Assembly (NCBI GenBank): GCA_963843315.1
Contig: CAWJJU010000003.1
Span: forward strand, 1 to 64,000
Origin: JAWVFM01 sp963843315
Lineage (GTDB): Bacteria > Actinomycetota > Thermoleophilia > Solirubrobacterales > 70-9
Direction: 5' to 3'
Length of the DNA: 64,000 bases
The notes under the pieces are model-generated. The model was not told the origin of the DNA, ran no database searches, and saw only the letters and a program-made list of their open reading frames with translations. Made by a program: the position numbers and the translations under genes. Positions 28,393 to 35,657 of this stretch are shown here, piece by piece. Each line of letters begins with the position of its first letter. Positions within the stretch are counted from its first letter, which is position 1.

Positions 28393-28674
28393 ATGCGCGG
28401 GCGAACGCTCGCGCTGCTGGCGTGTGTTGCCGGCCTCGCGCTGGCCGCGCCCGCCGCGCAGGCCTCGCCCCCGGCCGTCGGCCAGTACCACCTCCACAAT
28501 CCCAGCTCGGGAACCGCCGGACCGGGCGGCGGCACAACTCCCGCGTCGGACAGCTCCGGCGGGGGGTCGAGCGCGGCCGTGATCATTCTCGGCGCCGGCC
28601 TGGTCGCGATCGCCGGCGGCGCCGGCTTGGTGCTGTGGAGGCGCCGCCCGACGGATCCGCGCGACGCCTCATGA
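28393..28674 (+). CDS. Small secreted, C-terminally anchored protein (paralog of 11979-12464)
   Basis: A protein of 93 residues from ATG 28393. The signal peptide (RTLALLACVAGLALAAPAAQ) is followed by VGQYHLHNPSSG, a Gly/Ser-rich linker of about 20 residues, then a TM helix (AAVIILGAGLVAIAGGAGLV) and WRRRP with a short polar end. The layout and the YxLxxP-like element match the 161-residue protein at 11979. It overlaps the downstream glycoside hydrolase start (ATGA), so the two are co-translated, which ties this unknown family to glycan processing. Confidence 0.7.
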   Translation: MRGRTLALLACVAGLALAAPAAQASPPAVGQYHLHNPSSGTAGPGGGTTPASDSSGGGSSAAVIILGAGLVAIAGGAGLVLWRRRPTDPRDAS

Positions 28675-29768
28675 GGCGTCGCATCTCGCGTCTGGGGGTC
28701 GGCGCCGCGACCCTCCTCACACTGGTGCTCGCGGCTTGTGGCAGCACCTCCTCGGCGGCGACTCCCGCGCGCTTCTTCGGCATGGTCCCCGAGACCACGC
28801 TCACCCAGGACGACTTCACCCGCATGCAGCAGGCAGGGGTGGGAAGCCTGCGCTTCCAGATCCCTTGGGCCTACGACCAGACGAGCAGGAACGGCGCCTA
28901 CGACTGGGACAGCACCGATGCGGTCGTCCTTGGGGCGGCCGAGCGCGGGATCTCGCTGCTCCCCTACCTCGACACCACTCCGATGTGGGCGAGCGGCCGT
29001 AGCGGCGAGCACGCCCTGCGCTACGACCCGCTGATGACCCCGGCCGGCCAGCCCGCCTGGCCGGCGTTCGTGGCCGCAGCGGTCCACCGCTACGGGCCGA
29101 AGGGCACCTTCTGGCAGGAGAACCCCGACGTACCGAAGGACACCATCCACACGTGGATGGTGTGGAACGAGCAGAACTCCTCGAACGCCTATCGGCCGGC
29201 GGCGAGCCCCACCCGCTACGAGCACCTCCTGGAGGTCACGAGCAGCACCATCAAGGCGGTGGACCCGTCGGCCAAGGTCGTGCTGGGCGGAATGTTCGGC
29301 ACGCCGGGCGCCGGGGGCGCGGTCGCCCATTCGGCGTGGGGCTTCCTTCAGCTCCTCTACGACAAGGGCGCCAAGCCGTATTTCGACGGGGTCGCGCTGC
29401 ACCCGTACTCGCCCGACATCGACGGCGTGCGCTACCAGGTGAAGGCCATCCGCAAGACGATGGCCAAGAATGGCGATCGCTCGCTGCCGCTCTACATCAC
29501 CGAGCTGGGATGGGGCTCCGACCGCAAGCACGTCCACAACCTCGATCTGGTCAAGACGCCCTCCCAGCAGGCCTCGCTGCTCACCCAGGCATACAACCTG
29601 CTCAAGGCCAACCGAAAAAGGTGGAAGATCGGCGGCGTCTATTGGTTCGCGTGGCGCGATCCCAAGGCATCCGCGCCCCTGTGCACGTTCTGCCACTCGT
29701 CGGGGCTGCTGACTCAGAAGGGCAACGAGAAGCCCGCCTACGCGGCGTACGCGCGAGTCACGCACTGA
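28671..29768 (+). CDS. Lipoprotein glycoside hydrolase, clan-A-like (paralog of 13945-15081)
   Basis: A protein of 365 residues. A lipobox (LTLVLAAC) places it as a membrane-anchored lipoprotein, unlike the fully secreted paralog. The barrel has SLRFQIPWAYDQ, MVWNEQNSSNAY with the acid/base Glu, VVLGGMFGTPGAGG, VALHPYSPDIDG and ITELGWGSDRKHV with the probable nucleophile Glu. It likely cleaves or transglycosylates the polysaccharide made by the locus. It is coupled to the upstream mini-anchored gene by ATGA. The ends of this gene and the convergent GT2 overlap by 11 bases. Confidence 0.82.
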   Translation: MRRRISRLGVGAATLLTLVLAACGSTSSAATPARFFGMVPETTLTQDDFTRMQQAGVGSLRFQIPWAYDQTSRNGAYDWDSTDAVVLGAAERGISLLPYLDTTPMWASGRSGEHALRYDPLMTPAGQPAWPAFVAAAVHRYGPKGTFWQENPDVPKDTIHTWMVWNEQNSSNAYRPAASPTRYEHLLEVTSSTIKAVDPSAKVVLGGMFGTPGAGGAVAHSAWGFLQLLYDKGAKPYFDGVALHPYSPDIDGVRYQVKAIRKTMAKNGDRSLPLYITELGWGSDRKHVHNLDLVKTPSQQASLLTQAYNLLKANRKRWKIGGVYWFAWRDPKASAPLCTFCHSSGLLTQKGNEKPAYAAYARVTH

Positions 29769-30717
29769 GCCGGGCGCCGGCTTGGCGCTGACGGCGCCGC
29801 AGCGAACGGCGGCGAAGCACCTCGACCGTGCCGGCGCTGATGAGCGCCTGGTCGGGAACCTCGCGAGCAGGTAGCCGGCGGCCGATCCTGTAGCCGCGCC
29901 TGCGGGCGCCGACGCCGGCGAGAGTGCGGTCCACCACCGCCTGGCCGGCGCAGATCGTCGCGTCGCACACCATCGCCCTCGCCGTCCGTCGGGGGGAGCC
30001 GAGCACGCGGTAGCGTCCGAGCATGTAGCCGCGCGCGAAGCCCATCAGCTCGTTCTTCGCGCTCGAGCCCGACCCCAGCGTCGCGGAGTGCGCGTGAACC
30101 GCCCTGCCGTCGGCGGCCAGTCGCGCTGGATGGCCCGCCCCCGCGAGCCTCAGCGCGAGATCCACATCCTCGAGGTAGGCGAAGATCCGCTCGTCGAACC
30201 CGCCGAGCCCGGTGAAGGCCTCGAGCGGGTAGAGGGCGCAGCCCCCGCTGGGGCCCAGCGGCGGTGGTGCCCCGGCGGCCGCAGTCGCCGGCTCCTCCTG
30301 GAGGTACTCGAGGGCGAGCAGCGTCACGTCGACCTCGACCCCCGCGCATTCGATCCGGTCACGGTCCTTGCCGTCGAGGAGGACCCCCGCCACCGAGGCC
30401 CCGCCGCCGGCCTCGTCCAGGAGGGCCTCGACCATCCTCTCGTCGCACACGCAGTCGTTGTTGACGAGGATGACCGGATCCCCGGGAACGCGGCGAACCG
30501 CCTCGTTGACGGCCCGCCCGAACCCCAGGTTGGCGCCCAGCTCGATCACCTCCACGTCCGGAAAGCGCCGGCGAACCAGCGCGGGAGAGCCGTCGCGAGA
30601 GCCGTTGTCGACCACGACCGTGCGCGCGGGGACCGTCTGGGCGGCGAGGCTCTCGAGCGCCCGCAGCAGCCGCTCGCCGCCGTTGACGTTGGGGATGTAG
30701 ACGGTGGGGCCGGGCAT
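29758..30717 (-). CDS. Family 2 glycosyltransferase (rhamnosyltransferase-like)
   Basis: A protein of 319 residues: TVYIPNVNGGERLLRALESL, TVVVDNGSRDGSPALV, GANLGFGRAVNEAVRR, the metal site LVNNDCVCDE, GPSGGCALYPLEAF and GGFDERIFAYLEDVDLALRL. The tail pattern is shared with 25393-26445. It follows the MoaD-like gene by 17 bases on the same strand, so it may be read from the promoter at 32.2 kb, although its function belongs to the polysaccharide locus. Confidence 0.85.
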   Translation of the reverse strand: MPGPTVYIPNVNGGERLLRALESLAAQTVPARTVVVDNGSRDGSPALVRRRFPDVEVIELGANLGFGRAVNEAVRRVPGDPVILVNNDCVCDERMVEALLDEAGGGASVAGVLLDGKDRDRIECAGVEVDVTLLALEYLQEEPATAAAGAPPPLGPSGGCALYPLEAFTGLGGFDERIFAYLEDVDLALRLAGAGHPARLAADGRAVHAHSATLGSGSSAKNELMGFARGYMLGRYRVLGSPRRTARAMVCDATICAGQAVVDRTLAGVGARRRGYRIGRRLPAREVPDQALISAGTVEVLRRRSLRRRQRQAGARLSA

Positions 30718-30734
30718 CTCGCCGCGGCCGGGGC

Positions 30735-31007
30735 TCAGCCGCCCGCCATGGCGGGCAGGATCACGACCGTGTCGCTCTCGCCCGCGGGGGTCTCCAGGCC
30801 GTCCAGCACCCGAACGTCCTCGTCGTTCAGATAGACGTTGACGTAGCGGTTCAGCTCGCCGTCGGCGGAGAAGATCTGGTCGCGCGTGCCGGGATGAGCA
30901 TCGGCAAGCGCCCTCAGCACGTCGCCGACGCTCTGGCCGCCGGCAACGACCTCGCTCTCGCCGCCCGTGTGCGAGCGCAGGACGGGTGGGATTCGGACGT
31001 TGGGCAT
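30735..31007 (-). CDS. MoaD/ThiS-family sulfur carrier (CysO-like)
   Basis: A protein of 90 residues with the ubiquitin-like beta-grasp pattern (VRIPPVLRSHTGG, SVGDVLRALADAHPG, RYVNVYLNDEDVR) and the functional C-terminal Gly-Gly (ILPAMAGG). The terminal glycine would be adenylated and then thiocarboxylated by the rhodanese-ThiF protein encoded 20 bases upstream. The NVYLNDEDVR segment is more CysO-like (cysteine synthesis) than MoaD-like. No cysM or mec partner is in the window, so the pathway stays open. Confidence 0.88.
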   Translation of the reverse strand: MPNVRIPPVLRSHTGGESEVVAGGQSVGDVLRALADAHPGTRDQIFSADGELNRYVNVYLNDEDVRVLDGLETPAGESDTVVILPAMAGG

Positions 31008-31027
31008 GACGCCGGGAATCCTACGGC

Positions 31028-32206
31028 CTAGACGCCGGCGCAGAAAGCCTGGTAGTCCGGGAACTTCCCGAGCTCGGAGTCCGGCACCTCGGGGGCGTTC
31101 GGGCCGCAGATGGGGCACTCCGGGTCGCGCTTGACCTTCAGCTCGGTGAACCGGGTTCCCAGCGCCTCGTAGAGCAGCAGCCGGCCGGCGAGCGGCTCGC
31201 CGATGCCGGCGACCAGCTTGATCACCTCGTTGGCCTGAAGCAGGCCCATCACGCCGGCCATCACGCCCAGCACGCCGTTGGCGGAGCAGCTCGGGGCGAG
31301 CTCCGGCGGCGGGGGCGTCGGGTAGAGGCAGCGATAGCACGGGCCCTCGTAGGGGATGAAGGTCGAGATCTGGCCGTCGAAGGCGAGGATCGACGCCGAG
31401 ACGACCGGCTTGCGCAGGCGCACCGAGGCGTCATTCAGCAGGTAGCGCGTCGGGAAGTTGTCGGCGCCGTCGACCAGAACGTCGTAGCCGGAGATGATGT
31501 CGATGATGTTCTCGGCGTTCAGCCGGGTGCGATGCTCGACAACGTCCACGTCGGGGTTGAGAGACTCGATCGTGGCCTTGGCGGACTCCGTCTTCGGCAC
31601 GCCGACGCGGTCCGTTGTGTGGATCACCTGGCGCTGGAGGTTCGACTCGTCGACCACGTCGTCGTCCACGAGCCCGAGGGTCCCGATGCCCGCAGCGGCC
31701 AGATAGAGGGCACTCGGGGAGCCCAGTCCGCCGGCGCCGATCAGCAGCACCTTTGCGTTCAGGAGCTTGAGCTGTCCCTCGACCCCGACTTCCGGCAGCA
31801 GCGTGTGCCGCGAATAGCGCAGGCGCTGGTCGGGCGTGAGGCCCGACTCCTCGGCGACGGGGAGCCCGGCGCCCTCCCAGGCCAGGATGCCGCCCTCCAT
31901 ATAGGCGACGTCCTCGTAGCCGAGCTCGCGCAGGATCGACGCGGCGCGCGCGGAGCGGTTGTCGGTGCGGCAGTAGAGGAGGACCCGCTCGGAGCGGTCG
32001 GGGGCGACCTCGGCGATGCGATTCGCGACGGTGAGCTCGGGAATCAGCGTCGCGCCCTCGAGGTGCGAGTCTTCCCACTCGTGAGCCTCGCGAACGTCGA
32101 CGAGCTTCACGCCCGCGGCGATCTCGCCCTGAGCCTCGCGAACGTCGACGCTCGAGATCGCGGCCTTCGCCTGCTCGGTCCGCTCTTCCTTCGTCCCCGC
32201 TTCCAC
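31028..32206 (-). CDS. Rhodanese - ThiF/MoeB adenylyltransferase (sulfur-carrier activator)
   Basis: A protein of 392 residues. Residues about 15-115 are a rhodanese domain with LVDVREAHEWEDSHLEGA and the active-site loop LLYCRTDNRSARAA. From about 125 comes the ThiF/MoeB domain: LRYSRHTLLPEVG, ATP-binding VLLIGAGGLGSPSALYLAAA, SNLQRQVIHTTDRVG, VDGADNFPTRYL, zinc cysteines CYRCLYP and CPIC, and the thiol-relay Cys in PSCSANGVLGVMAG. It would adenylate and sulfurate the MoaD-like protein downstream. In the better-known MoeZ/Uba4 the rhodanese domain is C-terminal, so the order is reversed. GTG 32206 is preferred over TTG 32209 because AGGAG (32213-32217) then sits at a 6-base spacing. Confidence 0.9.
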   Translation of the reverse strand: MEAGTKEERTEQAKAAISSVDVREAQGEIAAGVKLVDVREAHEWEDSHLEGATLIPELTVANRIAEVAPDRSERVLLYCRTDNRSARAASILRELGYEDVAYMEGGILAWEGAGLPVAEESGLTPDQRLRYSRHTLLPEVGVEGQLKLLNAKVLLIGAGGLGSPSALYLAAAGIGTLGLVDDDVVDESNLQRQVIHTTDRVGVPKTESAKATIESLNPDVDVVEHRTRLNAENIIDIISGYDVLVDGADNFPTRYLLNDASVRLRKPVVSASILAFDGQISTFIPYEGPCYRCLYPTPPPPELAPSCSANGVLGVMAGVMGLLQANEVIKLVAGIGEPLAGRLLLYEALGTRFTELKVKRDPECPICGPNAPEVPDSELGKFPDYQAFCAGV

Positions 32207-32233
32207 CAATAACTCCTAATCCGGATCAGCTTT

Positions 32234-32248
32234 TACTTCAAAAAGTAT
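32234..32248 (-). promoter_or_regulatory. A/T-rich promoter with overlapping inverted repeat, upstream of rhodanese-ThiF gene
   Basis: TACTT-N4-AAGTA (32234-32247) is a perfect short inverted repeat. On the minus strand it overlaps TATACT, a near-consensus -10, about 40 bases before GTG 32206. In this GC-rich DNA such an A/T-rich block is conspicuous and suggests a regulated promoter; the regulator is unknown. Confidence 0.45.
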
Positions 32249-32310
32249 AGCGCGCCGGCGGGCAGGGGTCGAGGGACCAGATCAATGAGGGGCAAGCGCC
32301 GCCGAACCCA

Positions 32311-32358
32311 ATGAACGTCCCGGAATGATGCCTATAGGGGTCAATGAGGGACGTTCAT
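32311..32358. repeat. 48-bp dyad: 11-bp inverted repeat around a central 8-bp palindrome
   Basis: ATGAACGTCCC (32311-32321) and GGGACGTTCAT (32348-32358) are perfect inverted repeats. The palindrome CCTATAGG (32331-32338) has exactly the same symmetry axis. A 10-bp direct repeat TCAATGAGGG occurs at 32282-32291 and 32341-32350. There is no T-run, so a classic terminator is unlikely. It lies between htpX and the rhodanese-ThiF gene, both on the minus strand. Confidence 0.7.
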
Positions 32359-32393
32359 GCGGCTGGCGGCTTCCCCCGCCCCGAACGCTCGAG

Positions 32394-33251
32394 CTAGAGC
32401 GCCGGGCGCATCTGGCGAAGGCGCCGGACGCGCTCCTCGATCGGCGGATGCGTCGAGAACATCCTCGCGACGCCGCCGCCCGAGAAGGGCTTGACGATGT
32501 AGAGGCACTCCATCGCCTGGTTGACCTTCATCGGCGTCGCCTTTGCGCCCTCCTCGAGGCGCAGCAGCGCCGAGGCGAGCGACTCGGGGTTGCCGCAGAT
32601 CTGGGCGCCGGTGGCGTCGGCCGAGTACTCGCGCTGGCGCGAGATCGCGAGCTGGATGAGGCTCGCCGAGATCGGCGCCAGGACCACCAGCGCGAGCGAC
32701 GCGACAAGGCCCAGCGGCGACTCGTCGTCGCCGCCGAACCACAGCAGCATGTAGGCGATGTAGGTGATGGCGCCGCCGATCGCCGCCGCGACCGACTGCG
32801 TGAGGATGTCGCGGTTGCGGATGTGCCCCAGCTCGTGGGAGATGACGCCGCGCAGCTCGTCCTCGGAGAGGAGCTTCGTGATGCCGCGTGTCACGGCGAC
32901 CGCAGAGTGATCGGGGTTGCGCCCAGTCGCGAACGCATTCGGCTGATCGGACGGGATGACGTAAAGGCGCGGCATCGGCAGGTCGGCGCGGGTGGTGAGC
33001 TCGCGGACCATCTGGTAGAGGCCGGGCGCCTCCTGCTCGGAGATGGGCTTGGCGCCGGACGCGGCGAGTGCCATCTTGTCGCTGAACCAGTAGGTGGCGA
33101 GGTTCAGGAGCAGCGCGAAGACCAGGAAGCCGGCGGCGGCGCTGGGCCCGCCGACGAGAGCACCGATCAGGACCAGCAGGCCCGTCAGCGACGCCATGAG
33201 GATGGTCGTCCGCAATCCGGCCGAGAAGTTGGAGCGTCGGGTCGTTGTCAT
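32394..33251 (-). CDS. htpX: HtpX-type membrane zinc metalloprotease
   Basis: A protein of 285 residues from ATG 33251, the usual family length; a 30-residue upstream extension in the open frame looks non-coding. It has two N-terminal TM helices, the zinc motif GVISHELGHIRNRD, two further TM helices, the third ligand in REYSADATGAQI, and the PNAFATGRNPDHSAVAVTRG substrate-side loop. It would degrade misfolded membrane proteins. It is divergent from the sensor-kinase gene, with 176 bases between them. Confidence 0.95.
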   Translation of the reverse strand: MTTTRRSNFSAGLRTTILMASLTGLLVLIGALVGGPSAAAGFLVFALLLNLATYWFSDKMALAASGAKPISEQEAPGLYQMVRELTTRADLPMPRLYVIPSDQPNAFATGRNPDHSAVAVTRGITKLLSEDELRGVISHELGHIRNRDILTQSVAAAIGGAITYIAYMLLWFGGDDESPLGLVASLALVVLAPISASLIQLAISRQREYSADATGAQICGNPESLASALLRLEEGAKATPMKVNQAMECLYIVKPFSGGGVARMFSTHPPIEERVRRLRQMRPAL

Positions 33252-33415
33252 CGTGGGGCGACTTTCTTTTTTAGGGGAAGCGGCGCCCCCGGGCGGCGGG
33301 CACCTGCCGAAATTGTCCCAGAGGATGGACGTTTGGCCCATGGGGTCCAGCCCCTATTCACACCCGGGGGGCTCCTCATGCCCGTTGCGCCGATCGGGCC
33401 GCCCGCGCCCCCGCC

Positions 33416-33421
33416 GATAAT
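33416..33421 (+). promoter_or_regulatory. -10 hexamer GATAAT, leaderless-type
   Basis: GATAAT (5 of 6 to TATAAT) lies 6 bases before GTG 33428 of the sensor kinase. Confidence 0.55.
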
Positions 33422-33427
33422 GGGGAC

Positions 33428-34435
33428 GTGCGCCGCGCGAACCTCCTGACCCAGGTCCTCATCGTGAACCTGCTGCTGATCGTCGCCGCCGTCGTGGCGG
33501 CGAGCCTGGCGGCAAACCCCAACTTCAACCTGGGCCAGAAGCCGCAGGCCGCGCTGGTGCTGGGCCTGGCGGTCTCCCTCACGGTCATGATCAACGTCCT
33601 CATGCTCCAGCGCCGCTTCCGCCCGCTGGAGCGGCTGGTGGACGAGATGGAGCGCGTGGACCTGTCACGGCCCGGGGCGAACCTGCGCGGTCCCTCCGTG
33701 CAGATCGGCGGCCCCGAGGAGGTCCGCCGCCTCGACCAGGCCTTCCGTGGGATGCTCGACCGGCTCGAGGCCGAACGGCTGCGCAGCTCGAGCGGCGCGC
33801 TCGCAGCCCAGGAGCGCGAGCGGGCCCGGGTCGCCCGCGACCTCCACGACGAGGTCAATCAGTCCCTCACGGGCCTGCTGCTGCGCCTGGAGGCCCTGCG
33901 CGTCAAGGCGCCGGCGGCGATCCTCGGCGATATCGACGACACCAAGTCGCTGGCCAACAGCGCCATGGAGGAGCTGCTCACACTCTCGCGCCAGCTGCGC
34001 CCCACCGCGCTCGACGACCTCGGCCTCAAGGCGGCGCTGGCCGGCCTCGTTCGCGATGTCGGCAAGCGCAGCTCGATCAGCGCCGACTTCGAGCCGGAGG
34101 GGGAGCTGACGGACCTCTCGGCCGACGTCCAGATCGTCGTCTACCGGGTCGCCCAGGAGGCCCTGTCGAATGCGATCCAGCACGCGGAGCCGACGCAGGT
34201 GCAGGTCTCGCTGTGTCGCAAGGCCGACCGCGTGGAGCTGTCGGTGAGCGACGACGGCAACGGGTTCACCTTCGAACAGGCGGCGAAAGGACTCGGAATC
34301 GCAGGCATGAGGGAGAGGGCCCTGCTGGTCGGTGGCGACCTGCGGGTCGAGTCGCGGCCGAACGTCGGCACGCGGATCCGCCTTACGCTGCCCGCGCGGG
34401 AGCATGACGCCAACGCTCCAGTCGCGCGGCCATGA
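33428..34435 (+). CDS. Sensor histidine kinase (HisKA_3, NarL-type partner)
   Basis: A protein of 335 residues. Two TM helices (about 8-29 and 42-60) bracket a very short extracytoplasmic loop. A HAMP-like segment (RRFRPLERLVDEMERVDLS) follows, then the HisKA_3 dimerisation helix with the phospho-acceptor His in RVARDLHDEVNQSL, and a HATPase domain with YRVAQEALSNAIQHA, SDDGNGF and GLGIAGMRERA. The tiny loop suggests it senses membrane or cytoplasmic signals. It forms a pair with the response regulator starting 16 bases downstream. Confidence 0.92.
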   Translation: MRRANLLTQVLIVNLLLIVAAVVAASLAANPNFNLGQKPQAALVLGLAVSLTVMINVLMLQRRFRPLERLVDEMERVDLSRPGANLRGPSVQIGGPEEVRRLDQAFRGMLDRLEAERLRSSSGALAAQERERARVARDLHDEVNQSLTGLLLRLEALRVKAPAAILGDIDDTKSLANSAMEELLTLSRQLRPTALDDLGLKAALAGLVRDVGKRSSISADFEPEGELTDLSADVQIVVYRVAQEALSNAIQHAEPTQVQVSLCRKADRVELSVSDDGNGFTFEQAAKGLGIAGMRERALLVGGDLRVESRPNVGTRIRLTLPAREHDANAPVARP

Positions 34436-34451
34436 GGCCGATAAGCCCTAC

Positions 34452-35120
34452 ATGGAGGCAGCAACTGCCCTTTCCGAGCGGACCCGCGAGATGCGCGTAC
34501 TGATCGCCGACGACCACGGCATCGTGCGTTCCGGGCTGCGCATGCTTCTCGAGAGCCAGCCCGACGTCGAGGTGATCGCCGAAGCCGCCGACGGGGCCGA
34601 GGCCCGCGACACCGCCATCCGCGAGCGCCCCGACATCGCGATCCTCGACGTGAAGATGCCGAAGCTGACCGGCCTTCAGGCAACCCGCGAGATCAAGGAG
34701 CAGGCGCCCGAGGTGTCGGTGCTCATCCTCTCCATGTACGACGACGAGCGCTACCTCTTCGAGGCCCTGAAGGCGGGCGCCTCCGGCTACGTCCTGAAGT
34801 CGCAGGCCGACTCCGAGCTGGTCGACGCCCTGCACGCGGTCGAGCGCGGCGAGCCCTTCCTCACCCCCGAGGCCCAGCGCGCGCTGATCAAGGACGTCCT
34901 CGGCCAGGGATCTGTCCGCGACGAGGAGCTGACCCCGCGCGAGCAGGAGGTCGTGAAGCTCGTTGCCGAGGCGCATACGAACAAGCAGATCGCCGAGATC
35001 CTCCACCTCGCCGAGAAGACGGTGGAGAACCACCGCTCCAACGCGATGCGCAAGCTCGGCATGCGCGACCGCGTCGAGCTTGTCCGCTACGCCATCCGCC
35101 GCGGCCTCATCGAGCCCTAG
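34452..35120 (+). CDS. NarL/FixJ-family response regulator
   Basis: A protein of 222 residues from ATG 34452. The receiver domain has MRVLIADDHGIVRSGLRML, the phospho-acceptor Asp in IAILDVKMPKLTG and the Lys of GYVLKSQA. The C-terminal LuxR-type helix-turn-helix has LTPREQEVVKLVAEAHTNKQ and AEKTVENHRSNAMRKLGMRDR. Other in-frame ATGs exist at 34404 and 34491; the receiver core begins at the latter. It is phosphorylated by the preceding kinase; the target genes are unknown. Confidence 0.92.
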   Translation: MEAATALSERTREMRVLIADDHGIVRSGLRMLLESQPDVEVIAEAADGAEARDTAIRERPDIAILDVKMPKLTGLQATREIKEQAPEVSVLILSMYDDERYLFEALKAGASGYVLKSQADSELVDALHAVERGEPFLTPEAQRALIKDVLGQGSVRDEELTPREQEVVKLVAEAHTNKQIAEILHLAEKTVENHRSNAMRKLGMRDRVELVRYAIRRGLIEP

Positions 35121-35148
35121 CGCCCCGCGCGCGAATTCGGCCTCTCGC

Positions 35149-35154
35149 TACCCT
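35149..35154 (+). promoter_or_regulatory. -10 hexamer TACCCT, leaderless-type
   Basis: TACCCT, then 6 bases (CGCCGC), then GTG 35161 of the cupin gene. Confidence 0.5.
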
Positions 35155-35160
35155 CGCCGC

Positions 35161-35619
35161 GTGGCACAGATCGGAGACGTCATCTCGAACCCGGCCGCGA
35201 AGATGCGGATGGAGGTGCTGGCGACGGCGGCTTCGAGCGACGGCGAGCTCTTCGAGGTCGAGGCCACCTATGAGCCCGAGTCCAACGAGCCCATGCCCCA
35301 CCTCCACCCGTCCCAGGACGAGCGCTTCGAGATCCGCGCCGGAACAATGCGGGTGAAGATGGAGGGGACGATGCGCGACCTCGAGGCCGGCGACGTGCTC
35401 GAGATCCCGCGCGACACCCCGCACTCGATGTGGAACCCGTCGGCGGAGAACCGCGCCGTGGTCCTCTGGCAAACGCGGCCCGCGCTGCGCACCGAGCAGT
35501 TCTTCGAGGCCGTGGCCGCGCTGATGGCCAAGGACGAGCCCGACTCCACCGAGGGCGCCCAGCTTGTCGGCGAGTTCAGCGACGTCTTTCGCCCGGCGCC
35601 CTCGACCTTCTCCGGCTGA
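35161..35619 (+). CDS. Cupin-domain protein
   Basis: A protein of 152 residues with a single conserved cupin barrel. Motif 1 is PMPHLHPSQDERFEIRAGTM, with two His and a Glu as metal ligands. Motif 2 is LEIPRDTPHSMWNPS, with the third His. The central KMEGTMRDLEAGDVLEIP is typical of small sugar- or quercetinase-like cupins. The last 45 residues are helical. The substrate is unknown. It is flanked by the two-component pair and the Rrf2 regulator on the same strand. Confidence 0.8.
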   Translation: MAQIGDVISNPAAKMRMEVLATAASSDGELFEVEATYEPESNEPMPHLHPSQDERFEIRAGTMRVKMEGTMRDLEAGDVLEIPRDTPHSMWNPSAENRAVVLWQTRPALRTEQFFEAVAALMAKDEPDSTEGAQLVGEFSDVFRPAPSTFSG

Positions 35620-35621
35620 AG

Positions 35622-35647
35622 TCCTAAACCGACCTCTCCGCTAGGAT
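35622..35647 (+). promoter_or_regulatory. Inverted repeat TCCTA-N15-TAGGA with embedded -10, upstream of rrf2
   Basis: TCCTA (35622-35626) and TAGGA (35642-35646) form an inverted repeat. The right arm is part of TAGGAT, a plausible -10 located 10 bases before ATG 35658. Rrf2 regulators often autoregulate, so this is a candidate operator. Confidence 0.4.
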
Positions 35648-35657
35648 TTCGGCTGGA

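Noticed and set aside
25688..28582. A 964-residue plus-strand open frame
   Set aside because: It mirrors the GT2 and O-antigen ligase genes on the minus strand and has low-complexity Arg/Ala composition with no domains.
32311..32358. Rho-independent terminator for htpX
   Set aside because: The stem is long, but the loop is 26 bases and no T-run follows on either strand.
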